From assembly GCA_963677785.2 (NCBI GenBank), contig CAXXDH010000003.1, positions 2,294,001 to 2,358,000 of the forward strand: a stretch of 64,000 nucleotides of DNA, written 5' to 3'. The position numbers and the translations under genes were made by a program. Below the pieces are notes generated by a model, which was not told the origin of the DNA, made no database searches, and was given only the letters and a program-made list of their open reading frames with translations. The stretch comes from G963665495 sp963677785. GTDB taxonomy: Bacteria; Desulfobacterota; Desulfovibrionia; Desulfovibrionales; Desulfovibrionaceae. This document shows, in pieces, positions 16,609 to 25,563 of the stretch (within the stretch, counting starts at the first letter, position 1; every line of letters starts with the position of its first letter).

Positions 16609-16986
16609 ATGACCAAAGTGGGAATCATTCGCTGTGAAAAAAATGAGAACAAGTGCCCGTTGACCAAATGTTTCAGCTGCCTTGACGAGTGTACGCAGGG
16701 CTACGCCAGGTATGAGGATGCCAAGCTCGCCGGTGTGTTCACCTGCCGTTGCCCCGGCGACAATCTTCCGGCCCTGGCCAAGATTCTCAAGGCCAAGGGA
16801 GCGGAAACCCTGCATTTCGCCACCTGTATTTTCGCCAACCACAAATCCGACGGCTGGTCCCTGGAAGGCGGCGGGTTTTGCAACGACACCAGATTGAACG
16901 CCCTGATGGAACAGATCACCGCCGAAACCGGCCTGCCTTGTTTCAAAGGCACGGCCCATCTGCCCAAGGGCTTTGTCGTGGACTGA
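16609..16986 (+). CDS. CGGC-domain metal-binding protein
   Basis: A 125-residue Cys-rich protein. It begins VGIIRCEKNENKCPLTKCFSCL and continues with FTCRCPGDN, a core HFATCIFA and a C-terminal LPCFKGTAHLP block. This matches the CGGC/DUF1847-like small Cys proteins of anaerobes, thought to bind metal. An AAAGGAGAAAG site precedes the ATG. It is last in the sigma-54-linked group and is followed by a strong terminator. Its role is unknown; shared cofactor handling with the NifX-like and NifU-like proteins is inferred. Confidence 0.8.
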   Translation: MTKVGIIRCEKNENKCPLTKCFSCLDECTQGYARYEDAKLAGVFTCRCPGDNLPALAKILKAKGAETLHFATCIFANHKSDGWSLEGGGFCNDTRLNALMEQITAETGLPCFKGTAHLPKGFVVD

Positions 16987-17020
16987 CCCGGAAAGCCGTC
17001 CGCAAAGCATTTCGCATACA

Positions 17021-17058
17021 ACCAGCAAAACAGGGGCTCCCGGTTTTGCTGGTTTTTT
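17021..17058 (+). terminator. Intrinsic terminator after CGGC gene
   Basis: An 11-bp stem ACCAGCAAAAC (17021-17031) with GTTTTGCTGGT (17043-17053) runs into six T residues. It closes the sigma-54-linked gene group. Confidence 0.85.
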
Positions 17059-17282
17059 GGTGTTCAGGGTGCAATGCGGAACAGGTTGAGTATGCGTTCG
17101 GCATCGGCAATCGCACCATCCCCGCCTTATTCTGATCTGTAATTCCTTACCGTTCTTGCCCAAAAAAAGCGCAATGCCTGAGTTGGACTTGAAAGGTGTC
17201 CGGGAAACATACCGGCAGAAAAAAAGACCGGTCGATTTCATCGGCCGGCCTTGAAAAGATCGAAACGAGTGCTTTGCTGTGC

Positions 17283-18089
17283 TTATTCGCTTTCCTTTTC
17301 CCGCAACGCGTTGTTTTCATCCCTGGCGCTGGCGCGTTGTTGGGCCGTACGCCGGAGTTTGGGCTTGCGGCGCAGCAGGACAAAGAAGGTGATGACCGGG
17401 CCGGAAATGATGTAGGCCATAAACAGCGGAAAACCGAGCAGGCGCGGCTGCGAGGCCACCAGGACGAAGATCAGGATCACCGTGACCATGGAACTGAACG
17501 GATGGGCGCGCAGTCCGCTGTATTCCTTGAAGGACGCATAGCGAACGCGGCTGACCATCAGAAAGGAGAGCGCGTATGCCAGGATCAGGCAGAACCAGGC
17601 CAGGAATTTGCCCGACAAGGCTTCCGGCAGAAAGGGCAGAAACAGCACCAGAGTGGCAAGGATGCATCCGGCCGCCGGAATGGGCAGGCCCACGAAGTAT
17701 TTTTTGGATGAGACCGCGGCCTGGACGTTGAAACGCGCCAGGCGCAGAGCGCCGCACGCGGCGAACAGGAAGCAGGCCATCAGGCCGAGCCGTCCGAAGG
17801 GCTGCAGCTGCCAGTGATAGAGCAGCATGCTCGGGGCCAGGCCAAAGGCAATGAGGTCGGACAGCGAATCGAACTGTACGCCGAACTCACTGGTGGTACG
17901 GGTCAGGCGGGCGACTTTGCCGTCCAGACCATCAAAAACCGCGCTGACCAGAATGGCAAGCGCGCAGTTTTCGAACTGGTGGGAAGAAGCCCAGATTATG
18001 GCCAGGAAGCCCGAAAATAAACTTGCTGTAGTGAATAAATTAGGAAGTAAATATACACCTTTGCGGAAAGAAGGGGGAGTCTGCACCAA
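17283..18089 (-). CDS. pssA: CDP-diacylglycerol-serine O-phosphatidyltransferase
   Basis: A 268-residue integral membrane enzyme that joins CDP-diacylglycerol and serine to make phosphatidylserine. The CDP-alcohol phosphotransferase motif D-G-x2-A-R-x8-G-x3-D-x3-D is present in FDGLDGKVARLTRTTSEFGV and the following QFDSLSD. Around eight hydrophobic segments and a basic C-terminal tail are visible. It lies 25 nt after psd in a minus-strand operon, giving the two-step route to phosphatidylethanolamine. Confidence 0.95.
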   Translation of the reverse strand: MVQTPPSFRKGVYLLPNLFTTASLFSGFLAIIWASSHQFENCALAILVSAVFDGLDGKVARLTRTTSEFGVQFDSLSDLIAFGLAPSMLLYHWQLQPFGRLGLMACFLFAACGALRLARFNVQAAVSSKKYFVGLPIPAAGCILATLVLFLPFLPEALSGKFLAWFCLILAYALSFLMVSRVRYASFKEYSGLRAHPFSSMVTVILIFVLVASQPRLLGFPLFMAYIISGPVITFFVLLRRKPKLRRTAQQRASARDENNALREKESE

Positions 18090-18114
18090 GATAATCGTCC
18101 ATTACTGCTTATTA

Positions 18115-18771
18115 TTATTGTTGGGCCGTGCGTTTTCGTGCCAGGACGGATTCGCCGGCAATCACTTTGTCACCTTTATGTAACACTACCGCAAAGCCCT
18201 CGGGTATGTAAAGGTCCAGGCGCGAGCCGAACATGATCAGGCCGAAGCGCTCGCCGCGTATCAGTTTGTCCCCCAGCTGCGCGTGGCAGACGATGCGTCG
18301 GGCGATCAGTCCGGCGATCTGCACCACTGTCCAGGGCTGGTCGTTGTCGTCCACCAGACGAATGGCCAACCGTTCGTTGTGTTCGGAGGCCTTGTCGAAC
18401 GAGGCGTTGATGAATTTGCCCGGATGATAATGCAGGGCTTCCACCACGCCGTCCACGGGCGTACGGTTTACGTGTACGTTGAAGACATTCATGAATACGC
18501 AGATCCTGGTCCGCGTGACGTACGGGTCGAAAGGATCGGGCGCGGGGCCGATTTTGATGATTTTTCCATCCGCGGGCGAGACAATGTCGTCCGGATTTTC
18601 CGGGACGTAGCGTACGGGGTCGCGGAAGAAATAGAGGCTGAAGAGGGTGGCGAGGAAGAAGATAATCGCGCCCGTAACACAGCTCAGGGTTGCGAGAAAC
18701 AGAGCGCAGAAGGCAAAGGCGCCCACATAGTACAAGCCTTCAGAGGCCATGCCGAATCCTGGTTTACGCAT
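18115..18771 (-). CDS. psd: Phosphatidylserine decarboxylase
   Basis: A 218-residue proenzyme that decarboxylates phosphatidylserine. Two N-terminal membrane segments are followed by VSPADGK, FMNVFNVHVNRTPVDG and the self-cleavage site FGSRLDLYIP (Gly182-Ser183), where Ser becomes the pyruvoyl group. Size and motif place it in the short Psd class common in non-enteric bacteria. It is 18 nt downstream of the HAD gene and directly upstream of pssA. Confidence 0.95.
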   Translation of the reverse strand: MRKPGFGMASEGLYYVGAFAFCALFLATLSCVTGAIIFFLATLFSLYFFRDPVRYVPENPDDIVSPADGKIIKIGPAPDPFDPYVTRTRICVFMNVFNVHVNRTPVDGVVEALHYHPGKFINASFDKASEHNERLAIRLVDDNDQPWTVVQIAGLIARRIVCHAQLGDKLIRGERFGLIMFGSRLDLYIPEGFAVVLHKGDKVIAGESVLARKRTAQQ

Positions 18772-18789
18772 GATGGCTTTCCGTGTGTT

Positions 18790-19443
18790 TTAGATGTTGG
18801 CCGGCAATTGCGGCAGGTCGGGGATCCATTGGTACAATTCGGTTTCAAATTGTTCCGGGTGGTCAAAGTGGATGGAGCGGATTCCGAGCGATCGGGCCAC
18901 TTCAACGTTACGGGTGGCGTCGTCGACGAACAGGCTGGTGTTCGCGGCGCTGCCGGATTTTTGCAAGGCGTTTTCAAAGCAGCGAGGGTCCCGCTTGTGC
19001 AAGCGCTCGTGCCAGGAGTTGAAGACGATATCGAATTTTCCGAAAAACTGGTAGCGTTCGTTGAGTTCGTCCAGCCAGTTGGTCTGATCGCTGAGGATGC
19101 AGACTTTGCGCCCGGATTTCTGGAGCAGTTCAACAAAAGCGAGCATCCGGGGCCGGATATGGAATCCGTCGAACATCACGTTGCGCATCTGCACGTCTTC
19201 GCCCTGCAGGCCGGTACGCTGGCGTACGGTTTGCCAGAAGGTTTTTTCATCAATGTCCTGAACGAGATAGCCGTCGTCATAGGCCACGTTCACGGCTTCC
19301 TGCAGCACCTGCCGGGGGTCGAGCCCCTGGGCCGTGGCCACGGACATGAAGACATTCAGAAATCCTTCTTCGGCAATGACGCCGCCGAAGTCGAAAAAAA
19401 CAGTATCGATGGGTGTTGTGTTGTTTTGATTCATGAGATTCAT
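18790..19443 (-). CDS. HAD-superfamily hydrolase
   Basis: A 217-residue HAD-fold protein. The motif I block is FFDFGGVI, motif II LSDQTNWL, the Lys region LHKRDP and motif III LFVDDATRN. In motif I the second Asp of the usual DxD is Gly, as in HAD subgroup IA relatives with an FDFGGV signature, so phosphatase activity is not assured. No ribosome site precedes ATG 19443; ATG 19434 is equally possible. It sits between a lipoprotein gene and psd/pssA, without a clear pathway link. Confidence 0.85.
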   Translation of the reverse strand: MNLMNQNNTTPIDTVFFDFGGVIAEEGFLNVFMSVATAQGLDPRQVLQEAVNVAYDDGYLVQDIDEKTFWQTVRQRTGLQGEDVQMRNVMFDGFHIRPRMLAFVELLQKSGRKVCILSDQTNWLDELNERYQFFGKFDIVFNSWHERLHKRDPRCFENALQKSGSAANTSLFVDDATRNVEVARSLGIRSIHFDHPEQFETELYQWIPDLPQLPANI

Positions 19444-19456
19444 TGAGTTTACGGTG

Positions 19457-19954
19457 TTATTTTAATGCATTGTCAATGGCATCGAGGAATTGCTGCATGC
19501 CTTGTTTCAGGAAAGTCTTGGTCTTCCAGTTCAGCATCTCCGTATAGGAAGGAAAGCCGAGAAAGAGCATTTCCTTGGAAACAGGGGCCTCTTTGGGCTC
19601 GCCGGGGACGCATACCAGGGTTTTGCCCGAATCGTTTTGGTCCGCGTAAAACAATGTGGCTTTATTCAGAAATTTGGCCTGGTCATTGGCTATGCACAAC
19701 AGCAAATGCTGTTCGCCGGAGGCGTTGTTTTCAACTTTTTGTATTTTGCCGATGGGCAGTCCTTGAATCGTGATGCTCGTATCAATGGGCAGCTCTGTTT
19801 TACCGAGCATCCGGACCGTGGCTTTGGTATACGAAAAGGGATTGCACCCGCCGAAAAAGTCGCAGCCGGGCAGGCATGGTAAGACCACAAGGGCCAGAGC
19901 CAGGATCAGCCCCTTGAAAAAGCGGCGCCTGGCAGCGGTGTTGGGATGACTCAT
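19457..19954 (-). CDS. Putative lipoprotein with MCE-like segment
   Basis: A 165-residue protein with a charged start, a hydrophobic core and the lipobox LPGC, so the mature lipoprotein would begin at Cys about 31. The next part (KATVRMLGKTELPIDTSITIQGLPIGKIQKVE) resembles the beta-strand pattern of MlaD/MCE domains, but the protein is too short for a full MlaD. A GGAGG site supports the start. A lipid-trafficking link would fit the downstream phospholipid genes; this is inference. Confidence 0.65.
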   Translation of the reverse strand: MSHPNTAARRRFFKGLILALALVVLPCLPGCDFFGGCNPFSYTKATVRMLGKTELPIDTSITIQGLPIGKIQKVENNASGEQHLLLCIANDQAKFLNKATLFYADQNDSGKTLVCVPGEPKEAPVSKEMLFLGFPSYTEMLNWKTKTFLKQGMQQFLDAIDNALK

Positions 19955-20208
19955 ATCTCGACCTCCAGTGATTCTTTCCTGTTCTTACCCCAGTTCGGTG
20001 TAACAGGCCAGACCAGGAATAAGGCGGATTATAACGTAATTTGTCAAGGAAAAAGTCAGGTTTTGCTTGCTATAAATGTGCAACTCATATAACTTATTAC
20101 ATAAAGCGTGAGTGCTTTGTTTTTCTCAGGACTGTGTATCGTTCAAACCTGCTGATCCAGAAAAAATGTTCGATTCACGAACTCGACCGGCTGTTATTGG
20201 GGGCGACC

Positions 20209-20484
20209 ATGAACAAGAGCGAACTCGTAAAAACCTTATCCGAAGAACTCGACATGCCGATCACGGAAGCAAGTCTTTATGTTGAGACCTTCTTTGACTG
20301 CGTAAGTGAGGCATTGCTGGAAGATGCGCGTGTTGAGATCCGGGGATTCGGGTCTTTTAAAATCAAAGAATACGACGGATATCAGGGCAGAAATCCCAAA
20401 TCCGGTATTTCCGTTGAGGTTCCTCCCAAAAGGCTGCCCGTATTCCGTACCGGAAAAGAACTCAAGGACCTTTTGAACGATTAA
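20209..20484 (+). CDS. HU/IHF-family DNA-binding protein
   Basis: A 91-residue histone-like protein. It begins MNKSELVKTLSEEL and has the DNA-intercalating arm with GRNPKSG and the strand before it (VEIRGFGSFKIKEY). These are family hallmarks; the GFGSF and RNPK blocks are closest to IHF-type subunits. ATG 20209 was chosen because the upstream frame reads through AT-rich promoter-like DNA with no homology. It precedes cheV and cheD by 34 nt, possibly in one transcript. Confidence 0.93.
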   Translation: MNKSELVKTLSEELDMPITEASLYVETFFDCVSEALLEDARVEIRGFGSFKIKEYDGYQGRNPKSGISVEVPPKRLPVFRTGKELKDLLND

Positions 20485-20518
20485 CAATCAATAACGGCGC
20501 CATCAATGGGGCAATGCT

Positions 20519-21466
20519 ATGAAGCAGACCGAGATCCTTCTGGAAGCTGGGACCAACGAACTTGAAGTTATCGAGTTCTTTATTGATGAAGAAGATTCGG
20601 ACACGGGTGAAACCATACGCTGTTATTTTGGGGTGAATGTGGCCAAAGTTCTTGAAGTCATCGAGAGCCCCGCCCTTTCACATCAAAAATCCGCTGCGCA
20701 CCCCTGTTTCCTGGGCACTATTCCTTTGCGGGACATCGTTCTACCGGTGCTCGATCTGAGCGTCTGGCTGGATATGAAAAAAGTCCCCAATGAATTCGAG
20801 GTTATTCTGGTAACGGAATTCAATAAGACCATAGCCGGATTTCTTGTCTCGGGCGTGACGCAGATTCACCGTGTCACCTGGAAAGACGTCAAGCCGCCGA
20901 ATTCGTATCTGTCGAGTATGAAGAATATGTGCATCACCAGCATGGTGGAACTGGAAGACCATTTCGCCCTGTTGCTGGATCTGGAAAAAATTTTAACGGA
21001 ACTTGATCCTGACTACGGCAAGGAAGTCGTACCCGAGTCTGTTGTAGGCAAGAGAGAGTACAATGCGCTGGTTGTTGACGATTCCACCACATTGCGCGTG
21101 CTTGTCAAAGACCGGTTGGAAGAAGCCCATTTTACGGTGGAAACCCGCAACGACGGCGCTGCGGCCTGGGACTATATCACAGAATTGAAAGAGCGCGGCA
21201 GATCCGAGGGAAAACGGATAACGGATTATATCGACATCCTCATCTCGGATATTGAAATGCCGCGACTGGACGGCTACACATTGACAAAATATGTCAAGGA
21301 CGATCCTGATCTGAATGATCTCCCCATCATTTTGTTTTCATCGTTGATCACCAACGAATTGCGCCACCGCGGTGAGTCCGTGGGGGCGGATGATCAGATT
21401 TCCAAACCCGAATTCGTCATGCTGGCCCAACGGGCGATCAATCTGATTGAAAAAGAACCCTCTTGA
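20519..21466 (+). CDS. cheV: Chemotaxis protein CheV
   Basis: A 315-residue fusion. An N-terminal CheW-like domain (residues about 10-165) couples receptors to the kinase. A C-terminal response-regulator receiver (about 182-310) has VVDDS acidic residues, the phospho-acceptor Asp244 in SDIEMPRLDGY and the conserved Lys in SKPEF. CheV acts as a phosphorylatable adaptor in chemoreceptor arrays. The adjacent cheD supports a chemotaxis role, though cheA and receptors are not in the window. Confidence 0.93.
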   Translation: MKQTEILLEAGTNELEVIEFFIDEEDSDTGETIRCYFGVNVAKVLEVIESPALSHQKSAAHPCFLGTIPLRDIVLPVLDLSVWLDMKKVPNEFEVILVTEFNKTIAGFLVSGVTQIHRVTWKDVKPPNSYLSSMKNMCITSMVELEDHFALLLDLEKILTELDPDYGKEVVPESVVGKREYNALVVDDSTTLRVLVKDRLEEAHFTVETRNDGAAAWDYITELKERGRSEGKRITDYIDILISDIEMPRLDGYTLTKYVKDDPDLNDLPIILFSSLITNELRHRGESVGADDQISKPEFVMLAQRAINLIEKEPS

Positions 21467-21553
21467 CGTCCGTTCGACGCGAGACTAATTCCAGAGAAAC
21501 CGTAAGGGCAGCGGTTGCGCTGTCCTTTTCTGTGCTCTGGGAGAATGGTACAC

Positions 21554-22135
21554 ATGGAAAGATCCTTAAAGAACTTCATCAATGAAGATTTGGAAGTAAA
21601 ACATCTCAAAATCGGCGAGTGCATTTTTACGAATTCGCCCATGGTCATCAGCACGGTTCTCGGATCCTGCGTCAGCGTTTCGTTTTATCACAGAAGAACC
21701 GGTTACTCCGGAATTTTTCACGCCATTTTGCCGCTGTCCAGTGAGGTCAAGTCCGAATTCGGGGCCTGTCGTTTTGTGGACTACTCCATCGACAGCATGG
21801 TGCAGAAATTTCGCAGAGTGGACATCAGGCTCAAGGAACTGGAAATCAAACTGTTCGGCGGGGCGTTCACTTCGGAACGGAGTTCTCGTGAGGACGTGCT
21901 CCGTATCGTGGACGTGGGTGCGAAAAATGTGGCCGTTGCCCGTGAAGGACTCCGCAAACACGGATTGCGGATCATGAACGAGAGCGTACAGGGCGACAGA
22001 GGCCGCAAACTGTATTTCTGCACCAACACGGGTGAAGTTTGGGTGAAATATTTGCGTAAAATGCAGCTGCTCGACCAGAAACGCTTTCAGGCAAGCTGTT
22101 ACAACTGTGAATCCTCCCGAGCCCAAGCGTCGTAA
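21554..22135 (+). CDS. cheD: Chemoreceptor glutamine deamidase CheD
   Basis: A 193-residue protein. The catalytic Cys39 is in VLGSCVSV and His56 in GIFHAILP; KLFGGA is the third conserved block. CheD deamidates glutamines on chemoreceptors and can interact with CheC. The ATG at 21554 lies 10 nt after GGGAG; an ATG nine bases earlier is too close to that site. The C-terminal part after about residue 160 is longer than usual and unrelated to the core. The gene ends 2 nt from the convergent secreted protein gene. Confidence 0.9.
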   Translation: MERSLKNFINEDLEVKHLKIGECIFTNSPMVISTVLGSCVSVSFYHRRTGYSGIFHAILPLSSEVKSEFGACRFVDYSIDSMVQKFRRVDIRLKELEIKLFGGAFTSERSSREDVLRIVDVGAKNVAVAREGLRKHGLRIMNESVQGDRGRKLYFCTNTGEVWVKYLRKMQLLDQKRFQASCYNCESSRAQAS

Positions 22136-22136
22136 G

Positions 22137-24353
22137 CTACTGCAACACTTCCGCCAGGCGCCAGTTGCTGTTCAGCGTCAGACTGTCGGAGACGAATCCC
22201 CAGCCGCTGTCCTGGGTGGTATTCTGCAGCTTGCAGGAGGCCGTGAGCTTCCAATAAGCCACCTTGCCGTTACTTTGCTTCTGCCAGATCAATACGGGCA
22301 GGCTGTCAATTTCGGCGACGCCGCCAAGAGTCCAGGCGCTGTCCAGGGTCAATTCATCGGAAACAAATCCCCAGCCGTCATCCTGCGTATCGTTGGTGAG
22401 CTTTCCGTCGTCTCCCAGCTTCCACCAGGCCACCTTGCCGTTGCTGGTCTTTTGCCAAAGCATGTACTTCTGTGAACTGATGGTTGTGATCGCGGCCAGC
22501 CGCCAGGCGCTGTTCAAGGTGATGGAATCCGAAACATAGTCCCAACCGTCGCCCTGGGTGGTATTACGCAACGTACAGCCGTTGGTGTTCAATTGCCAGT
22601 ACGCCACCTTGCCGTTGCTCTGTTGTTGCCAGATCAGGCTTTTGTAGACTCCCAGATCGGTGATGGCCGCCAATCGCCACGCGCTGTTGAGCGTAAGCGT
22701 ATCCGATACGTAGCCCCAGCCGTCGTCCCGCGTATCGTTGGTGAGCTTTCCGTCGTCTCCCAGCTTCCACCAGGCCACCTTGCCCGAGGTCTGTTTCTGC
22801 CAGACAAGGAATTTGCCCGCGTCCATTTCCGTAATGCCGCCAAGCTGCCAGGCGCTATTCAGGGTCAGCGTATCCGATACGAAGCCCCATCCGCTGTCCT
22901 GGGTTTCATCCTGCAGCGCGTAGCCGTCGGTGAGTTTCCAGTAGGCCACTTTTCCGTTGGTCTGTTTTTGCCAGATCAGGGCTGTGGCGCTGCCTATGGT
23001 GGTGGTGGCGCTGAGCTGCCAGGCGCTGTTCAGGGTCAGTGAATCCGAGACAAAGTCCCAGCCCGAGCCCTGAGTAGTGTCGAAGATTTTTCCGGTGGTG
23101 GCCACTTTCCACCAGGCGACTTTGCCGTTGGAGGCATTTTGCCAGATCAGCCGTGCGGCTTCGGTAAGATCCGGATCCGGTTCGGGGTCCGTTCCGCCGC
23201 TGACGGTAAAGGCCATGCCCCCCCATACGCCGTAAGTATACGACGAGCTCATGGCCTGAAAATTGTACCAGTGGACGCTGTCGTCCCAGGTGTCGTAGCA
23301 GGCGTACTGCTGCGAAGGCGAATCCCGGTAGCCGATAACCGTGATGAAATGATCGGTAGCTCCATCACCATCGCTGTCCACCAGAAAGGCCATGGGGCGG
23401 TCGGCGTCGATTTCCGTGGTCAGTACGCTCCAGGTCAGGGTGGTTCCCATGTAATACTGCGTACCGGTGACGGAATAGGCGGACGAACGATAGGGAGCGT
23501 ACTCCTCGAAAGCGGGGATGATGTCGTTGGACCAGCTCCATCCGTAGCGCAGTGACTCGACACTTTGGGACGTTTTCATGAAATCCGCGATGCAGTCGTC
23601 GGAATGCTCGTCGCCTTCCGGGGCCTCGGATTTATCGGCCAGGATGGTCGGCGTGCTTTCATCGTTGGGCAGGCAATAGTCCCTGTAGTTGCCTGGATCC
23701 GAATCGCTGCGCTGCGAAGCGATCATTTGCTGGACCGCGTCCGTCTGGGTGGAAGCGGAGCCGTCCAGCAGGTCGCCATAGCCGTTCAGCGCGTAATAAC
23801 CCGCGATCATGCCCACGGCTGTCGGACCGCATCCGTGCCGCCAGATATAGGCGGGTACGCCCACAATGGTGGCCTCGGCGCCGCCGCCGAAATCCTGGCC
23901 GCTGATTGCCTGCGATTCGGAGAACAGCGCTCTGGAGGGACGTTTCGGACCGCTCGTACTCAGGTGAGGCTCAAAATAATCGGCCGGAAGATCCGCACGG
24001 ACTTTGGGTTGCGGATGGACCAACCTGGCGACACGGGTAGTGCAGCCGTTGTCCCAGCCCCCAATGATTTTCAGGGAATAGCCGGTTTCGGGCTTGAGTT
24101 GAAAATCACCCAGATCCGTAGCCGTAGTGGTGATTTTGATAACGTCGCTGGAGTTGTTGCTGGCGGCGGTGTTTAAAGCCTGGCGGAATTCCTCCTCATT
24201 TTGCACGCAGAATTCCGCAGCCAGGCTTTGCGTACAACAGAATACAAGACAGACTGCCGGCAAAAGGAACGTAGCAAGAAGCCGGCTCCAAAACAGGGAA
24301 ACGGTTTTTTTGCGTATAAACTTGATTGAAAAAAAACGGTCGTACGAATGCAT
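22137..24353 (-). CDS. Secreted C39-like Cys peptidase with six propeller-type repeats
   Basis: A 738-residue exported protein. The ATG at 24353 (TGAGGAC site) starts a long basic signal peptide ending near SLAA. After about 130 residues a papain/C39-like domain appears: Cys in HGCGPTAVGMIAGYY, His in DHFITVIGY, and a later CYDTWDDS. Mature sequence ends in six tandem repeats of about 57 residues, each with LIWQKQSNGKVAYWKL, a D-x-GW-x-FVSD turn and LTLNSAWRL. These resemble VCBS/FG-GAP-type propeller blades but lack the DxDxDG calcium loop. It is not an enzyme name I recognise; an adhesin-protease or secreted toxin-like protein is possible. Confidence 0.8.
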   Translation of the reverse strand: MHSYDRFFSIKFIRKKTVSLFWSRLLATFLLPAVCLVFCCTQSLAAEFCVQNEEEFRQALNTAASNNSSDVIKITTTATDLGDFQLKPETGYSLKIIGGWDNGCTTRVARLVHPQPKVRADLPADYFEPHLSTSGPKRPSRALFSESQAISGQDFGGGAEATIVGVPAYIWRHGCGPTAVGMIAGYYALNGYGDLLDGSASTQTDAVQQMIASQRSDSDPGNYRDYCLPNDESTPTILADKSEAPEGDEHSDDCIADFMKTSQSVESLRYGWSWSNDIIPAFEEYAPYRSSAYSVTGTQYYMGTTLTWSVLTTEIDADRPMAFLVDSDGDGATDHFITVIGYRDSPSQQYACYDTWDDSVHWYNFQAMSSSYTYGVWGGMAFTVSGGTDPEPDPDLTEAARLIWQNASNGKVAWWKVATTGKIFDTTQGSGWDFVSDSLTLNSAWQLSATTTIGSATALIWQKQTNGKVAYWKLTDGYALQDETQDSGWGFVSDTLTLNSAWQLGGITEMDAGKFLVWQKQTSGKVAWWKLGDDGKLTNDTRDDGWGYVSDTLTLNSAWRLAAITDLGVYKSLIWQQQSNGKVAYWQLNTNGCTLRNTTQGDGWDYVSDSITLNSAWRLAAITTISSQKYMLWQKTSNGKVAWWKLGDDGKLTNDTQDDGWGFVSDELTLDSAWTLGGVAEIDSLPVLIWQKQSNGKVAYWKLTASCKLQNTTQDSGWGFVSDSLTLNSNWRLAEVLQ

Positions 24354-24580
24354 GAGAGTCCTCAAAGCGGGGCTTAACCGCTTCGTATGCGTCCACCTGA
24401 AATAAAGGTAAATTCGAACTTGCCGGGAAGCAAGTCTTAGCACCCCTGATTTATTATCGGCAAATGAGCCAGGTTGGTTAAGGAATTATTGAAATTCTTT
24501 GAGATAATGCACTAAAAAGCTGTGAAGGAACCAGCTAACTTTTTTTCGGACTAGGGTAGTGGAGATTTTTGAAGAGGGGC

Positions 24581-24617
24581 TTGACAAAGACGATTGATCT
24601 GAATATCTCTATATCAA
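24581..24617 (+). promoter_or_regulatory. Promoter and candidate SahR-type operator
   Basis: TTGACA (24581-24586) and TATCTC (24604-24609) are 17 nt apart. An inverted repeat, TTGAT (24594-24598) with ATCAA (24613-24617), spans the -10 region. Its place before an ArsR-methyltransferase gene and ahcY fits an autoregulatory operator. The known SahR consensus was not compared. Confidence 0.5.
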
Positions 24618-24634
24618 GATTTAGGAATATAACT

Positions 24635-25552
24635 ATGCAATTACTCCTGCACGCACTCAAAGCTCTGGCCGACGAGACCCGGCTCCGGTTGGTCAATGTT
24701 TTGCTGTTGTACGAACTGAACGTCGGCGAACTGGTGGAAATCCTGGAAATGGGGCAGCCCCGGATTTCACGTCACTTGAAAATTCTCAATGAAGCCGGAC
24801 TGGTAACGTTTCGACGCGACGGATTGTGGGTTTTTTATGAGGCTATCCGCAAGGGCGAGTTTATCTCCCTGCTGCACGCCATACGGGCGCATTTCGGCAA
24901 AGACGCACTCTGGCTCTCGGACCAGGCCAAGGCGGAAGAGATAGTGCACGAACGTTCCAAGGCGACAACGCGATTTTTCGATTCCATAGCGCCGGACTAT
25001 GACCGGATCACCGAGGATATGCTGGGTAGCTGGGACATTAAGTCCGAGCTGGCCGCACGTATGCCGGATTGCCGTGTCGCTCTCGATCTGGGATGCGGTA
25101 CGGGCGATTTGTTGGGCGTGTTGCTGTCGAAAGCCCGGAACGTCATCGGAGTGGATAGCTCGCAGAATATGCTGGAAATCGCCCGGCGGCGTTACGCAGC
25201 GGAAGAACAGCGCCTGTCGTTGCGGATCGGCGCCATCGAACATCTGCCTTTGCGGGACAACGAGGCGGATTTTGTTTTGCTGTCCATGGTGTTGCACCAT
25301 CTTTCGACTCCGGCCGAGGGCATCCGCGAGATTTTTCGCGTTCTGGATCGAACCGGAACCTTTTTTCTGATTGATTTTGAAAGGCATAATATGGAAACAA
25401 TGCGATACCACTATGGAGACCGCTGGCTCGGCTTTGACAGAGCGGAGCTTGGGGGCTGGGTGGAAGATGCGGGCTTTGCCATAGAAAGCCGGCATCAATT
25501 CGCAACGACCAACGGACTTACCATACTGCTGCTTGCAGCACGGAAACAATGA
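24635..25552 (+). CDS. SahR-like ArsR regulator with methyltransferase domain
   Basis: A 305-residue fusion. Residues 1-90 form an ArsR winged helix (LKALADETRLRLVNVLL, then MGQPRISRHLKILNEAGLV). Residues about 110-300 are a class I SAM methyltransferase fold with LDLGCGTGD at about 150. Regulators of this build next to ahcY are known in deltaproteobacteria as SahR, which senses S-adenosylhomocysteine and controls methionine-cycle genes. ahcY starts 11 nt downstream. Whether the methyltransferase domain is catalytic or only binds ligand is not known. Confidence 0.85.
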   Translation: MQLLLHALKALADETRLRLVNVLLLYELNVGELVEILEMGQPRISRHLKILNEAGLVTFRRDGLWVFYEAIRKGEFISLLHAIRAHFGKDALWLSDQAKAEEIVHERSKATTRFFDSIAPDYDRITEDMLGSWDIKSELAARMPDCRVALDLGCGTGDLLGVLLSKARNVIGVDSSQNMLEIARRRYAAEEQRLSLRIGAIEHLPLRDNEADFVLLSMVLHHLSTPAEGIREIFRVLDRTGTFFLIDFERHNMETMRYHYGDRWLGFDRAELGGWVEDAGFAIESRHQFATTNGLTILLLAARKQ

Positions 25553-25563
25553 AGGAGAACAAC

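Noticed and set aside
18790..19443. HAD hydrolase as a broken enzyme because the second motif I Asp is Gly
   Set aside because: The FDFGGV form is normal in many HAD subgroup IA relatives, and the other motifs are intact.
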